9,284 nt of DNA, taken from the NCBI GenBank assembly GCA_002309585.1, contig DBXN01000005.1, forward strand, positions 1 to 9,284, given 5' to 3'. The translations under genes and the position numbers were made by a program. The notes beneath the pieces were generated by a model, which was not told where the DNA came from, made no database searches, and saw nothing but the letters and a program-made list of their open reading frames with translations. This DNA comes from Verrucomicrobia bacterium UBA1211 (GTDB lineage Bacteria > Verrucomicrobiota > Kiritimatiellia > RFP12 > UBA1067). Below, in pieces: positions 1 through 7,627 of this stretch; position 1 is the stretch's first letter, and the number at the start of each line of letters is the position of its first letter.

Positions 1-2
1 CC

Positions 3-2951
3 ATCAGCGGGCCCGGCGCGCTTCGTATCCTGAATACCGCCTTTGACGGCGGAGGGAAAGGATGGGTCTATCTGAATCGGGGTAACACGCTGGAAGGCGG
101 TGTCGATTTGCTGCAGGGCCATCTGATCGTCAACCGTTCCGACGCGTTCGGGACCGGGCCGGTCTGCGTGACCAACGATGCGCGGAGCCTGCTGACTATC
201 CTGGGCGACCATACCTTTGCCAATCCGTTCCATATCGGGTCGGAACAGTCCAACGGTTACAACACCCGTCTCAACGCGCAGGGCGGGCAGGTGGTGCTGA
301 CGGCGCCGCTTGTCACCCATCAGAGCAAAATCTCCGCGAGTGCGGGCGGCGCGATCCATCTTCGGGGCGGTGTCGTCGAGGATGACTATTTCGCCCTGGC
401 GCCCGACAACGGATCGTCGGTCTATGTGGAGGATACCCCGATCAGGCACGGGGACCGGAAGTGGTATGTGGGGAACGGGACGGTCTACCTGAATGTCAGC
501 GGGAACGAGTACGGCCACCTCTGCCTCTTCGGCGGCACGGCGGTGATCGTTTGCGGCGGCGAGAATGTACTCTCCGCGGCGGGTTGCATCTCGACGCAGA
601 ACAACGATTGGAGTCAAGGGACGGTCGAGTTGAACGGGTTCAGCCAGGTGATCGGCGGCATCAACGGCGATGACCGGTACGATGTAAACATGCGCCCGCT
701 CTGCCTGCGGAACAGCCGGCTGAATACCCTCCCGACGGTGACGATCCGTCAGACCACCGATTACGGCCAGTCGGGGCTGTGGACCAGCGGTCCGATGAAT
801 ATCGTGAAAGAGGGTCCCGCGACGCTCGGGGTTGCGGGGGCGTTTTCGGTCTTCGGGAACCTCTCGGTGAATGCGGGGCGGCTGGTGCTGGGCGGAACGG
901 CGGATGGGTCGGTCGCCGACACGGTCACCGTCTACGCCGGGGGCATTTTGAGCCTGGCGGGCCGGACGGTCCGTTGCCGCCGTTTCGAACTGCGCGGGGG
1001 CGTGGTGACGGGCGGTACGCTGGTGGCGGATGAGATCCAGCTCTATTCCGGCACGGTGCGGGCGACGCTGGTTGGGCCGGTCGAGAAGACGGAAGCGGTT
1101 GATATCCAGATGGATATGACGGTGACGGGTTCGTCCGACATCCGTCCGCAATATGACCTGCCCGAGGGTGTCGTGGCCTATTATCCGTTTGATTCGGAAG
1201 AGCGGCTGCTTCAGGATATGAGCTTTTACGGGACGGATCTCGCGCTGGCGGAGGGTGAGGTGAAGTTTGACGAGGTCGGTTACTTCGGCGGTGCCCTTTA
1301 CCTGAACGGCGACACGTGGTTCAGACCGGCGAGTGGCCATTTCCCGAACGCCTTCCCGATCGGAGCCGAGCCGTATACGGTCGCGGCGTTCATCCATCCC
1401 GATTGGGGCGGACCCTTTGGCGCCGGGTGGATCGGATACGGGCAGGGCGGCGCGGAAGGGCTCGCCAACAACTTCCGGATGAATGGCGATCACGAGATCC
1501 ACAACTACTGGTACGCCCGTGACTTGACGGTGCGGGACCTCGGATTCAACTACTATGAGACCTGGCACCATGTGGTCGGAACCTACGACGGCGTGACCCG
1601 TAAAATCTACGTGGACGGTGTCCTTCAGGTGCAGGACAATCCCATTCCGCCGGATATCCGGCCGGTCGAGTTGGCGGTCGGGCGGACCCTCAACGACGCC
1701 CGTTTCAAGGGTTGGATCGACGATCTGCTGGTCGCGCGCCGCGCCTTCACCTCCGAAGAGATCGTCCGGCTCTATCAGGACGGCGTGAAGAGGAAAACCG
1801 ATCCCGTCCCGCGTGTCCATGTCGCGGGCGGTACGCTCCGGACGATCCCGAAGGAGCGGGATTTGGCGATCTGTTACCACTTCGATTCGGAAGAGACGCT
1901 GATGGAGGATTCGAGCGGAAACGGGGTGACCCTGAAGAAGAATGATGGCGACGGCGAGCCGGTCTGCGCGGTGAACGGCGCGTTCGGCGCGGGTTCGCTC
2001 TATCTGGCGGGCAATGCGGTGATGAACGCCGCTTCTGACACCTTCCCGGCATCGCTTCCGGTCGGTGCCTCTCCGTATACCGTTTGCGCCTTCGTCAAGG
2101 CGGACCACTGGTGTTCCGGCAGTGGCGGATGGATCGGCTACGGGACCCGCCAGGACGGCCGGTGCAACAACTTCCGTTTTTGGGGCGGCTTCGGCGGCAT
2201 CTGGAATTACTGGTGGGCGCGCGACATCGGGGCCCAGATCCCTGAGGGAACCTTCCTGGTCACCTGGCATTCGGTGGTCGGCACCTTCGACGGCACGACC
2301 CGCAAGGTCTTTATCGACGGCATCGAGTGCGCGTCGGACGAGAGCATGGGCGCGCCGGATATCGGCGACGCCGAGTTCGCCGTCGGTCGGACGTTGGGGG
2401 ACGCTTGGTTCAGGGGCTGGATCGACGAGCTGGCCGTCTATACCCGCGCCCTGACGCAGGATGAGATTCTGGCCTACCACCACGGCGGCATCAAGACGGA
2501 AGCGGGGGCGTTCCCCTCCGATGCGGAACTGGTCATCGAGACTGCCGGAACGGTAGCGCTTGCGGATGATGAGTCCGTCGGGAAGATCTCCGGAACGGGG
2601 ACAGTCGTCGGCGGAAAGCTGATCGTGACGGGCGAGCTGGACGGCGCGTTGCGCGTTACCGGCGATCTCGAATTGGCGGCCGGCGCGATCTGTGTCGGTG
2701 ACGGCGAACCGACGGTGGTGGGCGGGACGGTCTACCTCGGCGAAGGATGCCATGTGCGGGCGGCCGATCCCGAGGCGGGTTACCCCGCCATCTGGCCGCT
2801 GGTCTCCGCCGCCACATTCGAGAACCCCGGGGTGTTGTCCTCCTGGGTGATCGATGATGTGCCGGCCCGGTATGACGCCAAGGTGGAGATCCGGGACGGG
2901 ACGCTCTACGCGGTCATCACGCCGCGGGCGACGGTGATCATGCTCCAATAG
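3..2951 (+). CDS. Large exported beta-strand-repeat protein with tandem LamG-like domains (5' partial)
   Basis: The frame is open from the first bases, so the start lies upstream and 982 C-terminal residues are visible. Residues 1-60 and about 265-380 look like autotransporter-associated beta-strand repeats: a GNTLEGG...GHLIVN...ALG-type pattern, and VKEGPATLGV followed by NAGRLVLGG. These usually form a long beta-helix on the cell surface. Two LamG/concanavalin-like domains follow at about 389-595 and 620-832. They are clearly homologous to each other, sharing PYTV, GWIGYG, NNFR, a W-H-VVGT-DG-TRK core, AVGRTL and GWID. Residues 840-982 return to Gly/Val-rich beta-strand repeat and end in ATVIMLQ. 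No C-terminal autotransporter barrel is present, so surface attachment is unexplained. A LamG fold suggests glycan or protein binding, but no ligand can be read from the sequence. Domain classes are recognised by pattern; the function is inferred. Confidence 0.85.
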   Translation: MSGPGALRILNTAFDGGGKGWVYLNRGNTLEGGVDLLQGHLIVNRSDAFGTGPVCVTNDARSLLTILGDHTFANPFHIGSEQSNGYNTRLNAQGGQVVLTAPLVTHQSKISASAGGAIHLRGGVVEDDYFALAPDNGSSVYVEDTPIRHGDRKWYVGNGTVYLNVSGNEYGHLCLFGGTAVIVCGGENVLSAAGCISTQNNDWSQGTVELNGFSQVIGGINGDDRYDVNMRPLCLRNSRLNTLPTVTIRQTTDYGQSGLWTSGPMNIVKEGPATLGVAGAFSVFGNLSVNAGRLVLGGTADGSVADTVTVYAGGILSLAGRTVRCRRFELRGGVVTGGTLVADEIQLYSGTVRATLVGPVEKTEAVDIQMDMTVTGSSDIRPQYDLPEGVVAYYPFDSEERLLQDMSFYGTDLALAEGEVKFDEVGYFGGALYLNGDTWFRPASGHFPNAFPIGAEPYTVAAFIHPDWGGPFGAGWIGYGQGGAEGLANNFRMNGDHEIHNYWYARDLTVRDLGFNYYETWHHVVGTYDGVTRKIYVDGVLQVQDNPIPPDIRPVELAVGRTLNDARFKGWIDDLLVARRAFTSEEIVRLYQDGVKRKTDPVPRVHVAGGTLRTIPKERDLAICYHFDSEETLMEDSSGNGVTLKKNDGDGEPVCAVNGAFGAGSLYLAGNAVMNAASDTFPASLPVGASPYTVCAFVKADHWCSGSGGWIGYGTRQDGRCNNFRFWGGFGGIWNYWWARDIGAQIPEGTFLVTWHSVVGTFDGTTRKVFIDGIECASDESMGAPDIGDAEFAVGRTLGDAWFRGWIDELAVYTRALTQDEILAYHHGGIKTEAGAFPSDAELVIETAGTVALADDESVGKISGTGTVVGGKLIVTGELDGALRVTGDLELAAGAICVGDGEPTVVGGTVYLGEGCHVRAADPEAGYPAIWPLVSAATFENPGVLSSWVIDDVPARYDAKVEIRDGTLYAVITPRATVIMLQ

Positions 2952-2962
2952 GATGGAAAAAC

Positions 2963-2990
2963 GCGCCCGCCCCTCCCACGGGGCGGGCGT
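2963..2990 (+). terminator. GC-rich hairpin, probable terminator after the first gene
   Basis: GCCCGCCCC (2965-2973) pairs perfectly with GGGGCGGGC (2980-2988) around a 6-base loop. A C-G pair and a G-T wobble extend the stem to 11 bp. It begins 12 bases after the stop codon at 2949-2951. The plus-strand 3' flank (CATTAAAC) has only a weak T-run, while the 5' flank has five A's (2957-2961). A U-tract would therefore form only in the minus-strand direction. The stem probably ends or attenuates the upstream transcript and may work in both directions. Confidence 0.65.
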
Positions 2991-3014
2991 CATTAAACTA
3001 AGTGAACACGCGAT

Positions 3015-3021
3015 AGAGGGG
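3015..3021 (+). promoter_or_regulatory. Ribosome binding site for the 3030 gene
   Basis: AGAGGGG lies 8 bases before the ATG at 3030. It is a purine-rich Shine-Dalgarno-like site. Together with the signal peptide that begins at this ATG, it supports the start choice. Confidence 0.6.
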
Positions 3022-3029
3022 TCTGTCAA

Positions 3030-5453
3030 ATGAATTGCACACGGTGGGTTATTCTCCCTTTTCTTGTTTTGAGCGGAATCACGGCGTCTGCCAGACTTGT
3101 CTATACCTTTGACCATTACTCCATGCAGGGATGGCACAACCGGGTTTGGTCGGAGAACGAGGAGGGAGAGGGAGCCTGGGTCGATCTGCCACCCGGGTGC
3201 TATCGCGTTCCGGCTACGATCAACAACCGTTGCATCTATCCGGCGACCTTCCCGACGGAGAACACGCTCTTCTGTTCGTCGAAAGACGCCTATCCGTTTG
3301 ACTGGGGTGGCCGGGATTCCTATCTGACCCCGGTCGCGAGAGGGTACAATGAGTGGTGGGAGTCCCCGCTTAATACGGGCGGGCTCGACAGCGGCACGAA
3401 CACCAAGTGGGTGCGGTCCCCGCGATTCCGTATTACCGAGAGCGGCGACCTCGTTTTTCATATCATCTGGGGGCGGAATGACGCGGAGGCGAATCCGACC
3501 TATGATTATCTGGTTCCGCCGGTGGCGCTTGTCAGCAGGGGCTGGACGGGTGTCTGTCTCTGCGAGGCGGAGACGGGGCGTTTCGTCTGCTGCCAGAAAG
3601 GTACTCAAACCTATAATGGCACGTATGTCAACTGCCGTTTCACGGAAGAGCAGATGCGGAGCGCCGGCGTGACGGCGGATAAGGTCTATACGCTCGATCT
3701 CATCACGATGCGGGCCGGGGCGGAGTCGTGGATCGCACTGGACGATGTCACAATCCCCGGTGTGCTTGACGCGTCCGAGAATCCGATCCTTTGGGATTTC
3801 TCCGGCGGGACATTCGACGGTTGGCGCAATTGTGTTTGGGATGGCGCCCTTAACCGGTGGGTCGATCTGGGGGTCGGCGAGACGGTCTGTCCTGTCACAA
3901 TCAATGACGGGGCCATCTGGCCCACGACCGCATCGGACAATTCGCTCTTCATCAGTACGGCGGACAGGTGGCCGGGGGATCGAGATGGTTACGGCAGCCG
4001 GTTGACGCCGGACGGACTTGACAGCGGGAGCAATACCAAGTGGATCCGTTCCCCCGCTTTCTACATCACCGGAACCAATGATCTCTCGTTCGACCTCTTT
4101 TGGGGACCGGAATCCTCCGGTACGCTTCCCCTCTACGCGTCCCAGGTGATGTGCCTCGGTGCGGCGCGGAATGTCGCATGGGCGGGCGTCTCCCTGCGCG
4201 ATGCGGATTCCGGGCGTATCCTTTTCGCGGCGTCGGGTTCGAATGATGGCCAGTCGATTCCGTTCCGCCGGGTCTTCACGGCCGAGCAGTTGTCAACCCT
4301 TGACAAGTCCCATGCCTACATTCTTGACCTGATCACGATGCGTTCCGGTTCGGAATCGTGGGTCGCCCTCGATAACGTTTCGGTCCCCGGCCGGCTCACC
4401 ACGGAGTTCCTGACATCATTCAGTGTCAATGGAACCGATTTGGTTCCCGCTTCCGACATGGTTTATATCGCGCCGCGGGACGTGGACATTACCCGGCTCG
4501 CCCCCACATTTACGCTCGGCGAAGACGCGACATGCGATGTGCCGTCAGGCACGGTGCGCGATTTCACGACCCCGCAAGCGTATACCGTCACGTTGTCCTC
4601 CGGTGAGACACACACGTATCGGTTGAGCGTTTCGGTCGATATCAGCTTGCCGCCGGTGACGGAGGGACTTGTTTATCACCTCTCGGCGGATGTGGGGGTC
4701 GTCACCGCAGGGGAGAATGCCGCCGTCAAAAAGTGGTGTGCCCGTTTGGGCGGTACCGATCTCTTTCCCGGCGTGGCGAGCAATCCGCCGACCTTGTCTG
4801 AACATGCGACCCCGTTGGGAAAACCGGCGATCTGCTTTGTGAACGAATTCTCCCTTGATAATAATGGGTTGGCGGGTCAGGCCTTGGGCGGAAATGGCGC
4901 GTTCGCTCTGCCGTCGGGAACCGCTAACCGGACGGTGTTTGTGTTTGAACGGTTTAAATACGCCACGCCGCCACAGAATCACGGATGGGGCGGTTTCTCC
5001 TATGGCGCCACGCCGAACAACCATCAGGTGCGTGGCGGTTTCGCGTACGGGTCGGTGTTCGGGCTTGTCTCGACGCTGGTTGAGACGCAGGTTGAGGAAC
5101 AGACGCTCGCCATTTCAGGTTGGGGCGCCGGTCTGGATTTCGAGATGCCGGATGCCAAGCCCGGCAACGAGTGGATTTGCCACAGCGCAACCCTCTCGAA
5201 TGACGGTGGGGTGTTGACGCTCAAATCCTATCTCAATGGGATTGAGAAGCTTAGCCGCACCGATGTCGCGTATGATACCGGGAATACCACCATCGCGGTT
5301 GGCATGGAGATCGATGGCGCGCCGTTCCAGAACATGGATGTCTGCGAGATTCTGGTCTATGACCGTGTGCTCACCGGAAGAGAGCGGATGGCGGTCGAAA
5401 GTTATCTGAGAAGGCATTGGATGAGTGACGGAACGGTTCTGATGGTGCAATAA
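3030..5453 (+). CDS. Exported protein with duplicated jelly-roll-like modules, DUF5018-like module and C-terminal LamG-like domain
   Basis: The protein has 807 residues. Residues 1-21 form a signal peptide (MNCTRW, a hydrophobic core, TASA before R22), so it should be exported. Residues 22-247 and 253-456 are two copies of one module. Each starts with a short strand ending in GW, has VDL, then LDSG-NTKW-RSP, and closes with LDLITMR-G-ESW-ALD-V. Copy 1 has about 15 extra residues before LDSG and a cysteine cluster (C176, C178, C187, C188) missing from copy 2. The fold looks like a jelly-roll carbohydrate-binding type. Residues 458-537 resemble DUF5018, with the signature LAPTF...PSG..RDFTTPQ.YTVT. 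Residues 546-807 form a LamG-like domain (GLVYHLSADVG near the start, LVYDRVL near the end). The protein ends in GTVLMVQ, nearly matching the tail of the upstream gene. No catalytic motif is seen. A substrate-binding or surface structural role beside the GH32 enzyme is inferred. Confidence 0.85.
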   Translation: MNCTRWVILPFLVLSGITASARLVYTFDHYSMQGWHNRVWSENEEGEGAWVDLPPGCYRVPATINNRCIYPATFPTENTLFCSSKDAYPFDWGGRDSYLTPVARGYNEWWESPLNTGGLDSGTNTKWVRSPRFRITESGDLVFHIIWGRNDAEANPTYDYLVPPVALVSRGWTGVCLCEAETGRFVCCQKGTQTYNGTYVNCRFTEEQMRSAGVTADKVYTLDLITMRAGAESWIALDDVTIPGVLDASENPILWDFSGGTFDGWRNCVWDGALNRWVDLGVGETVCPVTINDGAIWPTTASDNSLFISTADRWPGDRDGYGSRLTPDGLDSGSNTKWIRSPAFYITGTNDLSFDLFWGPESSGTLPLYASQVMCLGAARNVAWAGVSLRDADSGRILFAASGSNDGQSIPFRRVFTAEQLSTLDKSHAYILDLITMRSGSESWVALDNVSVPGRLTTEFLTSFSVNGTDLVPASDMVYIAPRDVDITRLAPTFTLGEDATCDVPSGTVRDFTTPQAYTVTLSSGETHTYRLSVSVDISLPPVTEGLVYHLSADVGVVTAGENAAVKKWCARLGGTDLFPGVASNPPTLSEHATPLGKPAICFVNEFSLDNNGLAGQALGGNGAFALPSGTANRTVFVFERFKYATPPQNHGWGGFSYGATPNNHQVRGGFAYGSVFGLVSTLVETQVEEQTLAISGWGAGLDFEMPDAKPGNEWICHSATLSNDGGVLTLKSYLNGIEKLSRTDVAYDTGNTTIAVGMEIDGAPFQNMDVCEILVYDRVLTGRERMAVESYLRRHWMSDGTVLMVQ

Positions 5454-5495
5454 GAAGTGTTGATGGGCTTTGCGTGGTTAAAACATGAGGTAAGT

Positions 5496-5503
5496 GGAGA
5501 GGA
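5496..5503 (+). promoter_or_regulatory. Ribosome binding site deciding the GH32 start
   Basis: GGAGAGGA lies 7 bases before the ATG at 5511. This favours 5511 over the in-frame GTG at 5457, which would place 18 extra residues, including charged ones, in front of a complete signal peptide. Confidence 0.75.
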
Positions 5504-5510
5504 AATCGCG

Positions 5511-7613
5511 ATGAAAAAACTGATATGCGCGTTGTGGGTTGCGGCGGCGGGAATCGCCTCCGCGGAGGATATCCTGTTTGCGGATTTTGAGGGGAGCGAT
5601 TACGGAAAGGGATGGACAGTTGAGGGAGCGGCGTTCGGGAAGGGACCCGCGCGGGGAACCCTCCCCGGTCAGATGGAGGTTTCCGGTTTCGCCGGAAAGG
5701 GGTTGGTCAACTCGTTCTACGGCGGGGATGCCCCGAAAGGTACGCTTACATCGCCGGCCTTCACGATCCGGAAGCCCTTCATCAACTTTCTGATCGGCGG
5801 CGGCGGTTATCCTGACGAGACCTGTATGAAGCTCGTGATCGGGGGAAAGGCTGTCCGGGCGGTTCAGGGGCCGAATGTGGTTCCCGGCGGAAGCGAGGCG
5901 TTGTCACCCGCCTCATGGGATGTGCGGGAGTTCATCGGAAAGGAGGCGGTGATCCGGATCATCGACAACCGTTCGGAAGGGTGGGGCCATATCAACGTGG
6001 ATCAGATTGTCTTTTCCGATAAGGCGGTTGCCCAGAAGCGCGATCTGGAGCGGAAGATCGCAATCGACCAACCTTACCTGCTCTTCCCGGTCAAAAACGG
6101 TGCGCCGCGTTACCGTGTCACCGTTTCTGACGGCGACATGGAACTGCATTACATGGATGTCCAGCTTGCCCCCGGCGATCCGGATTGGTACGGAACGCTG
6201 GATGTCACGCCGTTCAAGGGAAAGACGCTGACCCTGAAGGTTTCCCGCTATCCCGAGGACGAGACGGGCTTTACGGGCATCAAGACGGCCTCCGCTCCCT
6301 ACACGGCCCCGCAGGACTACCGTGAATCAAAACGGGCGCAGTTCCATTTCCAGCCCCGCTACGGATGGAACAACGATCCGAACGGACTCTCCTATTTCAA
6401 CGGCGAGTGGCATCTCTTCTTCCAGCACAACCCTTACGGCGTGGAGTGGGGGAACATGCATTGGGGCCATGCGGTCAGTAAGGATCTGGTCCACTGGAAA
6501 GAGGTCACGGTCGCGCTCCATCCGGACAAGTTGGGGACGATGTTCAGCGGGTCTGCGGCGGTGGACCACCAGAATACCGCGGGATTCGGCGCGGGGGCGC
6601 ATATCCTCATCTACACCGCCACAGCGGGCGGTTCCACGCAGTGCATCGCCCACAGTCTGGACGGGCGGCACTACACCAAATGGACGGGCAATCCCGTGGT
6701 CGCCAATGTGACGGGCGGCAACCGCGATCCCAAGATCTCCTGGCATGCGCCGTCGAAGCGGTGGGTGCTGGTTTTCTACATCGAGGATAAGGGTTACCAC
6801 ACGATCGGGGTCTACAACTCCCCGGATCTGAAGGCGTGGACCCGGGTCGGGACCATCGTGGGCGACAAGACCAATGAGGGGAATTTCCTCTTTGAATGCC
6901 CCGATCTCTTCGAATTGCCGGTGGAGGGGTCGCAGGAGAGCCGGTGGGTCGTCTTCGGCGCGAGCGGCGCTTACGCCATCGGGCGTTTCGACGGCAAGAC
7001 CTTCACCCCGGAGGCGGATCACATCCCTCTCAGTTTCGGTTCGGGGGCCTATTACGCGGCGCAGACCTTCAGCGACGCGCCGGACGGACGGCGGATCCTC
7101 CTGCCGTGGATGCACCTCGCCGCGCCGGGTATGAACTTCAATCAGGGTATGGGTATCCCGCGCGTGCTGGGACTGAAGCGGACACGGGAAGGCATCCGGA
7201 TGACCCAGACGCCGATTCGCGAACTCGAAAGCCTGCGCGATGGGGAGGCGGTGCCGTTCGGGAAGTTTGACGGCGAACTGCTTGAGGCGATTGTCGATTG
7301 CGCGGTGTTGCCCAACGCCCGCGTGACCTTCACGTTGCGCGGTGTCCCGATCGCGTATGACGGGTTGAGCGGGACGTTGTCGGTGCATGGCCGGACCGTG
7401 GCGTGGCCGTTGGTCAATGGCCGGCTCGCGTTCACCGCCTATCTCGACCGCGTGGGTCTGGAGATCTTCTCGGCGGACGGTCTCGGCTGTCTGGCCTTTT
7501 CCGATATCATCCCCGACCCGGCGAACCGCACGATCTCGGTCGATGGCGCGAACCGTCTCCGCGACAACAAGAACCGCGCCTACGCGCTCAAGAGCGCATG
7601 GGAAAGCCGGTAA
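5511..7613 (+). CDS. Exported GH32 fructan beta-fructosidase (levanase/inulinase type)
   Basis: The protein has 700 residues and starts with a clear signal peptide (MKKLICALWV...GIASA, cleavage after A18). GH32 enzymes hydrolyse beta-fructosidic bonds in levan, inulin or sucrose with retention of configuration. Residues about 19-175 form an N-terminal module (ILFADFEG...GW, LTSPAFTI, GWGHINVDQI) often found on GH32 levanases. Residues about 180-262 match DUF4980 (PYLLFPVKNGAPRYRV, PDWYGTLDV). The five-bladed propeller runs from about 278 to 590 and has every catalytic motif: WNNDPNG with nucleophile D289, FSGSA at 345, RDP with transition-state stabiliser D406, and ECPD with acid/base E462. 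Residues about 595-700 form the GH32 C-terminal beta-sandwich (YLDRVGLEIF). It is intact and full length. Levan versus inulin preference, and endo versus exo action, cannot be read by eye. It lies 57 bases after the upstream gene with no terminator between, so the two are probably co-transcribed. Unlike its two upstream neighbours it lacks the TV-M-Q tail (it ends WESR). Confidence 0.95.
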   Translation: MKKLICALWVAAAGIASAEDILFADFEGSDYGKGWTVEGAAFGKGPARGTLPGQMEVSGFAGKGLVNSFYGGDAPKGTLTSPAFTIRKPFINFLIGGGGYPDETCMKLVIGGKAVRAVQGPNVVPGGSEALSPASWDVREFIGKEAVIRIIDNRSEGWGHINVDQIVFSDKAVAQKRDLERKIAIDQPYLLFPVKNGAPRYRVTVSDGDMELHYMDVQLAPGDPDWYGTLDVTPFKGKTLTLKVSRYPEDETGFTGIKTASAPYTAPQDYRESKRAQFHFQPRYGWNNDPNGLSYFNGEWHLFFQHNPYGVEWGNMHWGHAVSKDLVHWKEVTVALHPDKLGTMFSGSAAVDHQNTAGFGAGAHILIYTATAGGSTQCIAHSLDGRHYTKWTGNPVVANVTGGNRDPKISWHAPSKRWVLVFYIEDKGYHTIGVYNSPDLKAWTRVGTIVGDKTNEGNFLFECPDLFELPVEGSQESRWVVFGASGAYAIGRFDGKTFTPEADHIPLSFGSGAYYAAQTFSDAPDGRRILLPWMHLAAPGMNFNQGMGIPRVLGLKRTREGIRMTQTPIRELESLRDGEAVPFGKFDGELLEAIVDCAVLPNARVTFTLRGVPIAYDGLSGTLSVHGRTVAWPLVNGRLAFTAYLDRVGLEIFSADGLGCLAFSDIIPDPANRTISVDGANRLRDNKNRAYALKSAWESR

Positions 7614-7627
7614 TCGGGAAACGTACA

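Noticed and set aside
108..110. TTG as the start codon of the first gene.
   Set aside because: The same frame stays open to the window edge, and the upstream codons continue the beta-strand-repeat pattern (GNTLEGG before the TTG). The gene starts outside the window.
4545..5024. A 159-codon minus-strand open frame opposite the second gene.
   Set aside because: It is Arg-rich, has no recognisable domain, and lies opposite the DUF5018-like and LamG-like coding region.
5460..5486. TTGATG with TAAAAC or AAACAT downstream, considered as a promoter for the GH32 gene.
   Set aside because: The spacing is 13 or 15 bases rather than about 17 and the -10 match is poor. Co-transcription with the upstream gene is simpler.
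5457..5510. GTG at 5457 as the start of the GH32 gene.
   Set aside because: The ATG at 5511 has a good ribosome site 7 bases upstream and begins a standard signal peptide.
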